Origin: Trileptium ribeirensis
Lineage: Eukaryota > Nematoda > Enoplea > Enoplida > Thoracostomopsidae
Reading direction: 5' to 3'
Assembly: GCA_030248225.1 (NCBI GenBank)
Contig: JASANE010012605.1
Span: forward strand, 1-64,000
Length of the DNA: 64,000 bases
A model generated the notes under the pieces. The model saw only the letters and a program-made list of their open reading frames with translations. It was not told the origin of the DNA and made no database searches. Shown here piece after piece: positions 53,006 through 63,528 of this stretch. The position numbers were made by a program, and so were the translations under genes. Position 1 is the first letter of the stretch; every line of letters begins with the position of its first letter.

Positions 53006-54538
53006 AGTCATCCAGAAATCTTCACCGACAGTGAGTCCACCTATTCACCGAAAATTGTAGCAGGTACTATCAAAGTTAAAACATTGTGCCTTACTCAATT
53101 TCATTCGTTCCAACAAATGGTAGGTGAATTTTTTGGCCAATCAGTAAAGCAGCAATCACAACAGGTAATCGGAAAAACACGCCAATATGTCTTACTGGAA
53201 CTGAGCACATAGCTTTATTAGGCAATGGAAAAGTCCTGGTGATTTGGATAAAAATACTAAGAGAAACCATATATGTAAGAGATATACACCGCAGTCGACT
53301 ATCCCTGCTGAAGTCTCCATATGCTCAGTATGCATTGTTTCTTATAGAAATCACAGTACACTGAGGGGTTGTAGTACCTGAACCAAAGGAAAAAAATAAG
53401 CGGAACAGTACAGCGATATCAACTAGCTCCTTATCAATGATGGCTATTTGGACAAAAGTTTTTATTTTGGAAGTGGGGTGGAAGGGAGTGATTTGTAAAT
53501 CAGCGGATCTGCATAATATTGTCAAAAGCACACTAGTAACTAGTATGCTGTAGGTACGTATAGTAACTATTTGATTCTTTTTGTACGTGCTCTACGGTAT
53601 TGACCCAGCTTAGGAATCATATGACCTACTTTAGGAGCTAGCTTACCCACATTAAGACAGTAGCCTAAAAGTGGGTCAGGGTCAATTTTCGGAAATTTTT
53701 GGGTCATATTACATGACTTGGTATTTCATCATCCAAATTTGCCAACAGCATCGTGTGTTATACAACCTAAGTGTTCCAAAGCTTGTGTAAATTGATTATG
53801 CCGCTACAGTTTTATTACAGCAAATACTGCGTTTTTTATTTCACAGAAATTTAGTGACCCATATTTGGCGTGTTTACTGTATGCATTTTACATGTTAAGA
53901 ATGTAGCATTGTTACCTTGTATAAATATATCTTTATGAATAACGGCTGCGTTTGAGCAGACTACTTATTCTATTCATTCGTTTAATATGTCAAAGGATAC
54001 GAATGGCTTGCATCAATTTTTTATACTTTTTTTAAATGCTTAATTTCACTACTGTGTTTACGATTAATAATTTCGTCTGGAAGGTGTGTAGTTAGTTTCG
54101 AAATGTTCTGCACATTTGTGCACATTGGAACTTAAGGGATGTAGAATAAACACCCGCTGCATTTATGGAGTATGATAATTTAGAATAGCTAACACACTAA
54201 TTAAGCGGCATAATGCATCGTTATAGTGATTGTACGTTTTTTCAATCATAATAATAATCTTTTCCCGTGTGAAGCTTACATAGCGCTATCGCTTACGGCT
54301 CAGGGAGCAACTTCACAACTAAGTTTCCTCAACGCCGAACCTAACAGGTTCTGAACGAATAACTCAGCTGGTCATAAATTTATATTGCGCTTAATGCTCT
54401 ACATCTACTTTTTAGCTAAAAAGTGTGCAAATTCTAAATTTTTATAAAAAATAGCATGACTGCGTCGGATTCGTTAATCAAGGTATCCCGCACTATCTTG
54501 TCGTTAAAAATGGAACAGTACATATTTTTTTGTCATTT
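53006..54538. other. Non-coding stretch, nothing recognised
   Basis: This is AT-rich sequence. No coding segment, RNA gene or repeat was identified. Confidence 0.4.
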
Positions 54539-55461
54539 CATACATGCCGGCAGGGGGTACTGGGGGTAACCCCTCCTGAGGTCCGGACCCCCCGAAGGGG
54601 GCTTGGCGGCTCCTCGACGAGTTTCGAAGTAGGACCTTACTGCAAAACCTTGCACAAATTGCCCCTGCTTGTTGCTAAAGGTGCATGTACGGCCGTACAT
54701 TTGTGGAACGCTTTTTTGTTGACGACGTCATTCCCTGAAGTAAAAGTTACTCGAATAATACTTATTTATATACTAACACTAACTAGATATTTAGACATTG
54801 AATGTCTGCTATGGTCCACGGTGGATTAAACCACGAATTTAGCACTAAAATAGGACTTGAACACTCCATCGCTGTAACAGTCGCACCCGATAGCTCAGCA
54901 GACAAAACCCACGGGCGAGCTTTCTTATGCCACAGACCCATACCACATGAAATTGCTCAATTTTTACTTAGTTGTCATTTCATTTGTTTCTGAATTTGAG
55001 AGATTTCCTAGTTGAGAGCTAGTGATTGCTTAAATAATTTACAATTACAGTACAAATTAAAGTTTGTTATCGACTCTGCATTGTCGATATACATACATAC
55101 GTTTTATATACATTATATAATCTATAATATTAAAATATATACTGTGATGTGTTCATGTATGGGTATGATAAGTGTTTCTGTGTGTATTTTGGTGTTAATG
55201 AGTTTGTTTACGTAGAAGAAAAAACCATTATGCCCAGAATATGAGCTCCAAATATTAGATAACGAATTAATGCTTCGAAAAGGGTTTGTATTTTAATAAT
55301 TTTTCTGCAAAAACTGCACTCATACGCGAAAAATGTGGCTGAGAGGACCAAAAAAGGTCTTCACGAGTAACCCACCCCCTAGGAAAAGTTGGCCGGCCAG
55401 GGGAGGTTACGCCCTTAGGATGGCCGCGACCCCCTGACATGATCGACCGCCGACATGTATG
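54539..55461 (-). mobile_element. GC-rich TIR element, copy 2, split by an insertion of about 650 bp
   Basis: 54539-54650 is the reverse complement of the right half of 47296-47618, and about 55310-55461 that of its left half. Shared words are CATACATGCCGGCAGGGGGT, GAGGTCCGGACC and GGACCAAAAAAGGTC. Terminal CATACATG/CATGTATG are preserved. The intervening ~54650-55310 is unrelated AT-rich sequence with a 63-codon ORF of no known family. Confidence 0.82.
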
Positions 55462-55770
55462 GTCATTATTCAATGTTTTCTGAATAAGCGTCACACGATC
55501 AAGCTTATGACCATGATAGCGTATATATATCCGTACTATCTAGCAATGTTATTCAGCTGGCTATCTGAAGGAGGATATTGTGCGTTGGCGGCAGCACTTG
55601 GCGTGCCACTATGCCAATTTTCGCTTGGATTTGTTGAGTTTATGTCTGCTGTTAAATGGGGTACATTCGCAGGTGAAGCCGGCCAAAGTTTGGTAACTAG
55701 AATTGAGCGTAATATTTACAATGCGTATCGCCAAAGAGTGTTCGTTCCTTATTCTAGGCCGCCGCAGTAG
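55459..55770 (+). CDS. Hypothetical 103-residue ORF, unrecognised
   Basis: The ATG at 55459 lies inside the terminal repeat of the TIR element, so it is unlikely to be the ancestral start. Codons from about 55550 read like real protein (GGYCALAAALGVPLCQFSLG, WGTFAGEAGQSLVTRIERN), with a plausible hydrophobic then amphipathic pattern. No family is recognised. It may be a fragment of an element ORF or an exon. Confidence 0.3.
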   Translation: MVIIQCFLNKRHTIKLMTMIAYIYPYYLAMLFSWLSEGGYCALAAALGVPLCQFSLGFVEFMSAVKWGTFAGEAGQSLVTRIERNIYNAYRQRVFVPYSRPPQ

Positions 55771-58700
55771 GAACACCTAGAAAGACGTGTCCGGGGGTTT
55801 TGGCACCCCAACCATGTCGGCATTGTATTTGCAGCAGTCTTAATAGTTATAAAGAAACCGAAGTTGCTGGAAAGGATATATGTCGGGTATAATTTGAGTT
55901 CTATGGGGTGCATATTAGACATCTACCACCGTTTTATTTTGCTCAGGTCAACAATGACTCAGGGTCAATAATACTGTATTTAACCTTGCGTGACATGGAA
56001 AGTCGGTGCAACGTTATTGCTTGGGCCGTTCTATAGGGGACACCTGGAGTGTACCTTCTTATCTTGTTTAAAATGTTTTGTTTCCGAAGTTTTTTGACTG
56101 CGATAGCAGACTTTTATTTGGTGTTGATATTATTATTTTGTATAGTACCTGAACAATTTTCAAAGCGCACTTCATGGCTTGAGCACGTGTATATTCTTTG
56201 AAATTCCGTCGTCAATATCTATAACATCATAATCAGGAACAATTTGATATGCAAAGTACAGCGTAAAGTTTTATTTTTGTTCTGTTGATAGTTTTGAAAT
56301 TTCATGAGTGTATTGTTAGATTAACAACTGACTACATTTTAGTGACTACCGTAGCCCAATGTGAACGCATGTGTATTGTGTACAATTAAATATTTGATAT
56401 GTCATAGGACTGAAAACTAAAAACCGGTTTTTTATATATTTAGTGTGTGCACATGCCATTGTAATTTTAAATTTGTCATTTAACATGCATTGGCCAGTTT
56501 AAGGACATTGCAATAAAAATGTTTTCGCTCAGAAAATTAGCGGTAATTGACAAAAGAATGTATAAGAAATACTAGACTGTATAAAAAGCAGAAAGTAAGG
56601 AAGTATAGAAAATAAAAAGCTGGAAGTTAAAAACAATTTGGAAAGGCACAAGGGTTGTGAATTTTATGAAAAATGTAGAATAAAAATGTTTAGTTACAGC
56701 CAAAAGTCATTAATTATTTACTTAGCTAGATGCATGAAAATTCGTAGAAAGAACTAAATATTTGATTTATGTACTCGGAAGTCTAGTAGGCTACCGTGCG
56801 GTTCCTGGGGCTAAAATACCAATTTTTGCTCTTTTTTCATAAAATACTTTATTATATTTTTTTCCCGGGTTTTTAATTTCTAAAATTTTAAAATTTATAA
56901 AATGGGTTTTTTCTTTCTGTAAGGGGTTTACCAGGCTACCATGGGGGTTTCCGGTCCAAACCCGGCGGGTTTAACCCGCCCCAAATCACCAAAATTTTCC
57001 AAAAGCCTGGAATAGATCACCCAATTCTTTATTACATCCCTCCCCCCTTCTACGCCCATGGTTTTGGTTTTCGAGCTTTTTCTTATGTTTTAGGCTAATT
57101 TGCATGAATTAGCACTTGTTTTTCTGTTTAGCTAACTCAATGTTAGCTTAAGTTTTAATTTTAATTCAGTGCAGAAGAAGTTCTCGCAGAGCGAGGTGAC
57201 CAATTTCTAGCAGTTTAGGAGCTTCCGCCGATATACGTCCTATTATCTTCATCCGACTAAGTTCGACATTGTTTTTCGATTATTATTATACGCATCTCTT
57301 ACTACGATCGAATGTTTGTTCTTGAATTACTTAGCTAACATATAGCTCTTATGTTTGAATTGTCGACTACTGGTTACGAATTTCTTGTTCTTTAATGGGT
57401 TTAACTATTGTTTTATGGTTTATGGTGCGAAAGATAATGCGAACGCGTAAGTGAATACCTGGGCTGCGCATCTAGTGCTGTGTAATAGCAAGAAGCTTGA
57501 CTGTCGGAGCTTAATCTTTTTCGATGGCGTGTAGACTCGTGCTTACGCGACGCCCCGACCCCCAGGCGCTACTGTAACACACAAAGAATATAGTTTACGC
57601 CACCAATTAATGTAGTAGTAGCTGGGGTGCGCGAGTTCGTGGTCTGGGCGAACCAGTAAAGTAGTGGTAACCGACCTAGTGTCTTCAGTTCCGGGAATGC
57701 TCCAACGGCTTTAACAGCTCAGCACCTACCAAGAGAATTTTATTACGCTCTTTTCGGGATGCCAATAATAGCCGAATAGTTATAACTATTTATTCAATAA
57801 TGCCACGCAGTGCCAGTTCGCAGTGAGACCTTCGACAACAAAGTCGATTTCTTTAATTCTCGCAAAACATTGGCTGGAGCGGCCAACTGAAGCAATAACC
57901 CTATTACGTTCAGAGTCGAAATGCCTACGCAATGGCACTCCGTGTTCCGGCAACAGTAACACAATTCTAAACCACAATATTATACGCCAAGTATGCCAAC
58001 CGGAAAATCTGTATCTATAATAGTTAAACACCTTCGAACTGTTCTTACACAATCGAACTTTTTTAGCCGTAAGATCGCATAGAAATCCAGACTCATTCGA
58101 CTCGACACTGTATAGCGAAAAATTCCCAATGCAAACAGTTCAGTTTATCCAAGTGTTATACACGATATATACTACCTAGATTAATTGACGATGCTTTCCT
58201 AAGCCGAGTAAGTCGATAAGCTATCACGAAATTAATTTTAACGCCAATGTTCACTGTTCCGCGTACATACACAACTTTAGTTGGCAACCGGTAATCAATG
58301 TACATATGAAGTTATTGACAAAGTTAGTCGCTGATCGAGATATTGCTATGACAATCTGTTAGTAGCCAATAAAGTTAACCCCGAGCAAAACTCGCATAAA
58401 GCCGGTAGCACAATGACCTGTACCCAATGAGCTGCTGAATGCAATTGAATTTAACGCACTCCACTCTTATATTTAGTTTCCATGTACATCATATGCTAAC
58501 AGTCAAATCTAAATCGAGAAAACTCGCTAACTAGAAAGTTCAGCACCTTTGCTAAACAACACACGAGTCAAACGGCTGAATGTAAAGCGGTAGCGAAACA
58601 CGCAGTACTTTTGAAGCTTAGAACAGGCAAAACATTAATAGCTATATCTTCCATAAAATTAATCATCCTATACTCATAATCTGAACCAAAAATTCAAAAT

Positions 58701-59115
58701 CGACAACTGTCTATTGCAAGAACACTATATATTAAATTTAAACGAAAACTCAATGTACACGTTGTAGGCACTAGGTAGGTCGTCCAATTCGAATTAATTT
58801 AAAAAACGTAACCGTTAATAATAATAATGAATTCGTTGATATTCAAACGCAACCGCTAGCGAATAAAAATTAACACTATATGCATTAGAACGACACGTAG
58901 CATTCAGTATGACATAGTCCCTCGTGTAGCTAAATCATTAACCAACTAACTCAAAAACATCATTCAACATCACTAATCATAATACAGTCCAATTCTATAT
59001 ATATATATATATATTAAGCAAATGCATTTGGGTATACGCAACGTCGTACAATACGCAAACAAACGGTACCCCGTACCGTATTAAAGTTATACGCGACTCC
59101 CGCGAAAATTATAAC
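55771..59115. other. Non-coding stretch, nothing firmly recognised
   Basis: It is mostly AT-rich, with a T-rich patch at 56830-56930 and a GC-rich CCCGGCGGGTTTAACCCGCC palindrome-like word near 56960. A TATATATATATA run is at 58998-59014. It probably includes the 3' LTR of the right-hand gypsy element, but no boundary could be set. Confidence 0.35.
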
Positions 59116-59872
59116 ATATATATTATATATTTATTATATAATTTAGAGGAATTTTAAAGAAAAATTTGAAATGAGAAATGGGGTAGAAATGTGGGGTGGG
59201 GTTTGAGAAAAGTAGAGAGAGATGGATTATGAAATTTTAATATGATGAAGGGGGTAGGTAGCGGAGTTTGTATTTTAAATTTGAACAGTGGGGGTTAAGT
59301 TTGGAGAAAATAGGAGACGTTTGAAAAATGTGAAAAGTTGGAGAAAAATGGAAATTTTGGAAAATAGAAATTTAAAGGGAATAAAAAGGAGGAGAAAGGG
59401 GTAGGGTTGGTATTAAAATTTGGGATGGGTTGGTAGGGTTTTGGGGAAATGGGGGATATTTGAAAAATGAAGAAAAATGAAAATTTAGAAAAAGGAAATT
59501 TTATGGGAAGAGGTAAGAGGGGAAAGGAGAGTTTTATATATTTTAATAGATGGGGTAAGGGGAAGAAAATATTAAATTTTGGAGGGGTTTGGTTAGGTAG
59601 GTATTGGGAGAGGGAGGGTAGTTTGAATTTTAGTAGAAAAATGAGAAAAAGGACAAAGGGATTTTGGGTAGAATTTTGGTTGTGGGTAAAAGAAAAGGGT
59701 GGATGAAGTATATATTATAGGAAAAAGGGTAGGGAAAAAGAAAAAGTGTGTTTTGGGGGTTTAGGGTGTTTAATTTAGGTAGGGAAGGGTAGGGTTATTT
59801 AGGGGAATTTTATAAATAAGTAATATTATATTAATATTATGTTTAGTTTTAATTAAGTTAGGAAATTAATTA
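59116..59872. repeat. 757-bp cytosine-depleted, G-rich tract
   Basis: Only four C residues occur on the plus strand (59262, 59286, 59318, 59654), and 59319-59653 (335 bp) has none. G is abundant, in runs of GGG to GGGGG. The flanks on both sides are AT-rich. The tract is not a simple tandem repeat: no short unit recurs. An 80-codon Lys/Gly/Trp-rich ORF inside it is a composition artefact. Confidence 0.97.
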
Positions 59873-60616
59873 CATAGCTAGCTTACAATATATATATAAT
59901 ATATACAGGTATATATACAAGTTTACGTAAATATCACGCTCATATACCAGGCCGAGGACGACTGGGAATACCAGGGCGGCGTGGGGGCGGCCTTTATTGA
60001 AAAGAAAAAGAAAAATTTTGTGGTGAAAAAGGCACCAGCCCCAACACCCCCCTTAGTAAGCCCATGACGTCCCGGCATGGGTAATAACAACCTGAAAACA
60101 ACAAGTAATGACAAATGATAATACGAGTAACATCAAATATATAAATGAAAGTTCCAATTACTTGGAAACCCAACGAATATAAGGCAGTACACGTAAATCG
60201 TTATGATGAGCAAAAATCGAATGACAAGAGTTATGGCAAAATAAAGATAAGTGAAAAATAAAAATAAAAATTTTGGGAATTTTTTATTGTTTTTGGAATT
60301 TATAATTATTTAAATTTTTATGAAAATTTTTTGTAAGTTTTATGAATGAAAAGTAATATGGAAATTTTTCCAAAAGCACCATATAACACAAGTTATGCTG
60401 AAAACAAGTAATATAAATCAATACGGGCTATACCCAATTTACCGATATTTAACGAGTTGAGCTCGATTCGTCAGTATATTCCACTACGCCTACAGTATAT
60501 ATTGTCATTATTGACGTATAACGCGGTTGCCACGGGCATACATCGTTCGTCCATGACGAGGCAAAGATTAAACATTATCCAGATGAAAGCCATGGTGAAA
60601 TGTAAAATGTCGATAA
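59873..60616. other. Non-coding stretch between the C-poor tract and paired hairpins
   Basis: This is AT-rich sequence with a GC-rich patch at 59945-60000. No coding segment is recognised. Confidence 0.4.
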
Positions 60617-60708
60617 GAGTTCCTGTAACCCAGGACTCACAATAGTGCTTAACACAAAATTGTATTATTCGAAGACCAAATAAAAGAGTTCCTGCCATTC
60701 AGGACTCT
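60617..60708. repeat. Two near-identical hairpins 68 bp apart
   Basis: AGAGTTCCTG-N5-CAGGACTC occurs at 60617-60638, and AGAGTTCCTG-CCATT-CAGGACTCT at 60685-60708. Both stems have the same one-base bulge, while the loops differ. They lie downstream of the accessory ORFs of the right-hand gypsy element, likely in its 3' UTR or LTR. Confidence 0.8.
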
Positions 60709-60991
60709 GCCATAGTTAGCATAACGTTCATTATCTTAAATGTTCGACATTGAATTCGCGACGTATTAGAAAATAATGTTCGGCAAATGGCATATTACCA
60801 ATAAACATTCGCGATAACCCAAAATGTTTAACTATGCCGACAATTTTAGTAAAGTTATACTAATACTTTTTAAGGTTATGACTATTACTGTTTCGATCAT
60901 TGTGCCCAACTAACGACAAATGACAATATTGTTACATTGTTTTAATTTCGACGTAGTGCTGGCAAATAAATTGGCCTGTCACGTTCCAACG

Positions 60992-61297
60992 TCATAGATG
61001 CTGGTTGTCCCGGATGGTCATTATGTTGATCGTACCATTCCGTAAGATAACGAAGTTCTCGTAAAAAACGCATTCCGAGAATTGTAATGTTTCCCGTGAT
61101 GCTCGTTTAACCAGTCGTTGAAATTGTTCTCGCCGTTCTACCAACAGGTTCCCCGATATTTGCTGATTATGCAGATGACATTCTATTTCGTCCAGATCAT
61201 CGCGCAATTGCTGATAACCTGAATCTGGAAAAACATGATCACGAATGCGAGCTACTTGGCTCGAAACACATGTTCGCGTATCGGCATAGCGTCGCAT
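60992..61297 (-). CDS. Small accessory ORF of the right gypsy element, predicted coiled coil
   Basis: There are 101 codons, helix-rich with charged heptads (LRDDLDEIECHLHNQ, EQFQRLVKRASRETL). The ORF starts with ATG six bases beyond the stop of the preceding ORF (61304-62593). It may be a separate gene or the frameshifted end of that ORF. Its function is unknown. Confidence 0.5.
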   Translation of the reverse strand: MRRYADTRTCVSSQVARIRDHVFPDSGYQQLRDDLDEIECHLHNQQISGNLLVERREQFQRLVKRASRETLQFSECVFYENFVILRNGTINIMTIRDNQHL

Positions 61298-61303
61298 ATC
61301 TCG

Positions 61304-62593
61304 TTAGACGTCACTTTCCCATTTACGTCGACTAAAGCCAATGAAGAGCAGTTGTGGAAAATATTGTATCGCGATACTGCGCCTTCGCAGCACTTCGTAA
61401 ACGAATCCACGCACTGCATACGCCAATCGACGTATGAATAGATCGTATAGTTCCGGTGTAACTATAACGTCCCATTGTTTTTGGAAAATGATATTTCGGG
61501 CGCGCTCCTCCCATTTGAAAAAGATGTCGATTAAATCGCGTTCGGTAACACGACGTCCACGTTCACCAATCTGTTTGAATTCGCGTCGCAATTCATAGCG
61601 CAATTGATGATACAACATGTTCATGCGTGGTGGCATCGGTTCATTGGACATAGTTTGGTAAAACGTAAAGTAATGGTAAATCATCCGGTTACCGAACGGT
61701 GTAACACGACCGGTTCGTAGGTCATTACCATTAAACTGCAATGAAGTCATTTCCATGGCGTTTCGTCGTTCGCCAAGAAGCGCTAATTGACCGATACCGC
61801 TTTGCTGCGGCGGTGCTGGTTGAATAGACAACTCTACCACAGCTTCGGCAGTTGTGCATTGTACTCCAGACGTCGTCTGAACTGTTTTAATCGGCGTAAC
61901 AACCGATGCTTCCCCAAATATTTCTACCTCGTTCAATTTCTGCTGTGCTTCGGTAGCTATGGTTAACGTTGCGGCAGCTGACGTAGACGAAAAAAACGGC
62001 GCGAAGATCGCCGTCGACGTTGACTGTTGCTCCGTGTAATAAATTAGTTCTTGCCGCTGTGGTGGTCGTGGCACCACTACATTTGGAAAAACACCTGATT
62101 TGCCTCGCTCTCGTCGTTTTGCTTCGCGATCACTATCAATAGATTCACTGGTCGCTTTCTCGTAGTCGTCGTGACGTTCTCGTATGTTTTGACATTTTTC
62201 CCACGCCGTTTGAAATTGTTGTTGCTGTTGATAGCTGATGTTTACATCTTCGCTATTAATACATGCTGTTAAGTTGGTGGCTGAGCGTTTGATAATTCTT
62301 ATCGCTGATTCAATTTGATCCTTTGCGTCTACCACAGCTACACTGGCGGGGTGCATCCACTCATGACCAATCATCTCCGAACCACTGGTCCCCGCATACA
62401 ATTTCCACACTGGGTGGTTACGACCCCTCCAAGGTGGTCCTTGCAGTCCCTCTGGCCAAGCTAACTGTTGATCTATCCCGTTAATTGAACACTCGAAAGG
62501 GATATCCCTTGGTTTTGATTTGAGACAAGCCAACCAATTGGAACCACCCAACAACCCACCTTCGCTATCAGAGTTTCTTATTGAATCCGCCAT
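61304..62593 (-). CDS. Accessory ORF (429 aa) downstream of pol in the right gypsy element, unknown function
   Basis: A genuine ATG (62591-62593) opens 429 codons with no stop. The N-terminal ~110 residues look globular (WRGRNHPVWKLYAGTSG). A Gln-rich helical part is followed by a Ser/Thr/Ala-rich disordered middle. A C-terminal ~150-residue helical domain is rich in Arg and aromatics (YHYFTFYQTM, LRYELRREFKQIGERGRRV, RNIIFQKQW). No signal peptide, membrane segment, zinc finger or catalytic motif is seen. It lies about 460 bp after the integrase-PHD frame in the same orientation, the position where env lies in errantivirus-like elements, but it does not look like an envelope. Confidence 0.75.
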   Translation of the reverse strand: MADSIRNSDSEGGLLGGSNWLACLKSKPRDIPFECSINGIDQQLAWPEGLQGPPWRGRNHPVWKLYAGTSGSEMIGHEWMHPASVAVVDAKDQIESAIRIIKRSATNLTACINSEDVNISYQQQQQFQTAWEKCQNIRERHDDYEKATSESIDSDREAKRRERGKSGVFPNVVVPRPPQRQELIYYTEQQSTSTAIFAPFFSSTSAAATLTIATEAQQKLNEVEIFGEASVVTPIKTVQTTSGVQCTTAEAVVELSIQPAPPQQSGIGQLALLGERRNAMEMTSLQFNGNDLRTGRVTPFGNRMIYHYFTFYQTMSNEPMPPRMNMLYHQLRYELRREFKQIGERGRRVTERDLIDIFFKWEERARNIIFQKQWDVIVTPELYDLFIRRLAYAVRGFVYEVLRRRSIAIQYFPQLLFIGFSRRKWESDV

Positions 62594-63054
62594 TCCAATT
62601 GCCGTTATAAGATCGAAATTTTGTTGATGCCGAATTGTTCGTTGAATAACGCTGAATATGACGACAATTGCTATTAAAGTCTTTAAGCAGTGTTACTACC
62701 GACAGTCGAATTAAGCTTACCGTGAAGTAGTATAATCACCAGCAATTGCCTAAAATCTAAAACAATAACGGTCTATAATTGTTCATCGAACATATCAATC
62801 GCAAATCGCCATATCAGTAAAACATCGTCACCATTTTCCAACTGGAGAAGCTTACATTCCAGACACTCTACCGTTCTGCCACAAGTACCAATTTTGGGAG
62901 AAACACCGCTATAGATTCATGCCAAAAACCCGGCACGAACTTCCACTGTATCACTCCCATAAACACTATATTGTTCACTGTTTATATCATCCGATAACGG
63001 AAAATCAGAATAGATAGAAGTTAAAATTCTAGGAATAAAATATCGATTTACCGT
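62594..63054 (-). other. Spacer between pol and accessory ORF
   Basis: No open frame of note is present. It may hold a subgenomic promoter or splice acceptor, but none is clear. Confidence 0.4.
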
Positions 63055-63489
63055 TTACGTACATAGTCGTCGAACACACGCTGGGCAATACCATAGCATT
63101 GTTTCGGGCTCCTTTTCCAACTCTACACAACGGAAATGGTACCATTCGAGACAACAGTCGCATTCGACCCAATTGATATCGTCTTCACCTATTCGAAGAT
63201 CTTCTTCGTAGCTCTGACCACATTCTCCACAGAACCAATCGATTTCGATGGCACGTAACCTCTGTTCATATTCGAGGTAATCCCTCGGCTCTCCACCGAA
63301 ATGCTTGAACAGACTTTTGTTGTAATTCTTGGTTTTCCTACGGGCGTCTCCCAAACGTAATACTTCTAAATTGGCACCTTGTACTTTGACCACTCGATAT
63401 AAGCGTTCGAAATTCGGGTGAAACTTATTTGTAATCCTTCGAGGGTCGATTTTCTCAGGTCTTCGCATTAAGACTACATCGCCAGGCAA
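63055..63489 (-). CDS. Integrase C-terminal domain with a C4HC3 PHD finger (right gypsy element)
   Basis: The segment continues the integrase frame after a single TAG at 63529-63531; its apparent start is a TTG, so it is really the tail of Pol. Residues 1-75 form the usual post-core basic/GPY-like part (YRVVKVQGANLEVLRL, FKHFGGEP). Residues 87-138 form a complete PHD finger: C87, C90, C110, C113, H118, C121, C135, C138, with Trp116 two residues before the His, the aromatic position typical of methyl-lysine readers. A PHD module at the end of an integrase would plausibly direct integration to marked chromatin, as chromodomains do in chromoviruses. That role is inference. The fold assignment is strong. 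Confidence 0.85.
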   Translation of the reverse strand: MPGDVVLMRRPEKIDPRRITNKFHPNFERLYRVVKVQGANLEVLRLGDARRKTKNYNKSLFKHFGGEPRDYLEYEQRLRAIEIDWFCGECGQSYEEDLRIGEDDINWVECDCCLEWYHFRCVELEKEPETMLWYCPACVRRLCT

Positions 63490-63528
63490 AAAGCCACGAA
63501 TACGTGCTCTACGATCAAAATAACCTTT

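Noticed and set aside
59467..59706. 80-codon ORF in the C-poor tract
   Set aside because: Its Lys/Gly/Trp composition follows from the lack of C, with no other support for coding.
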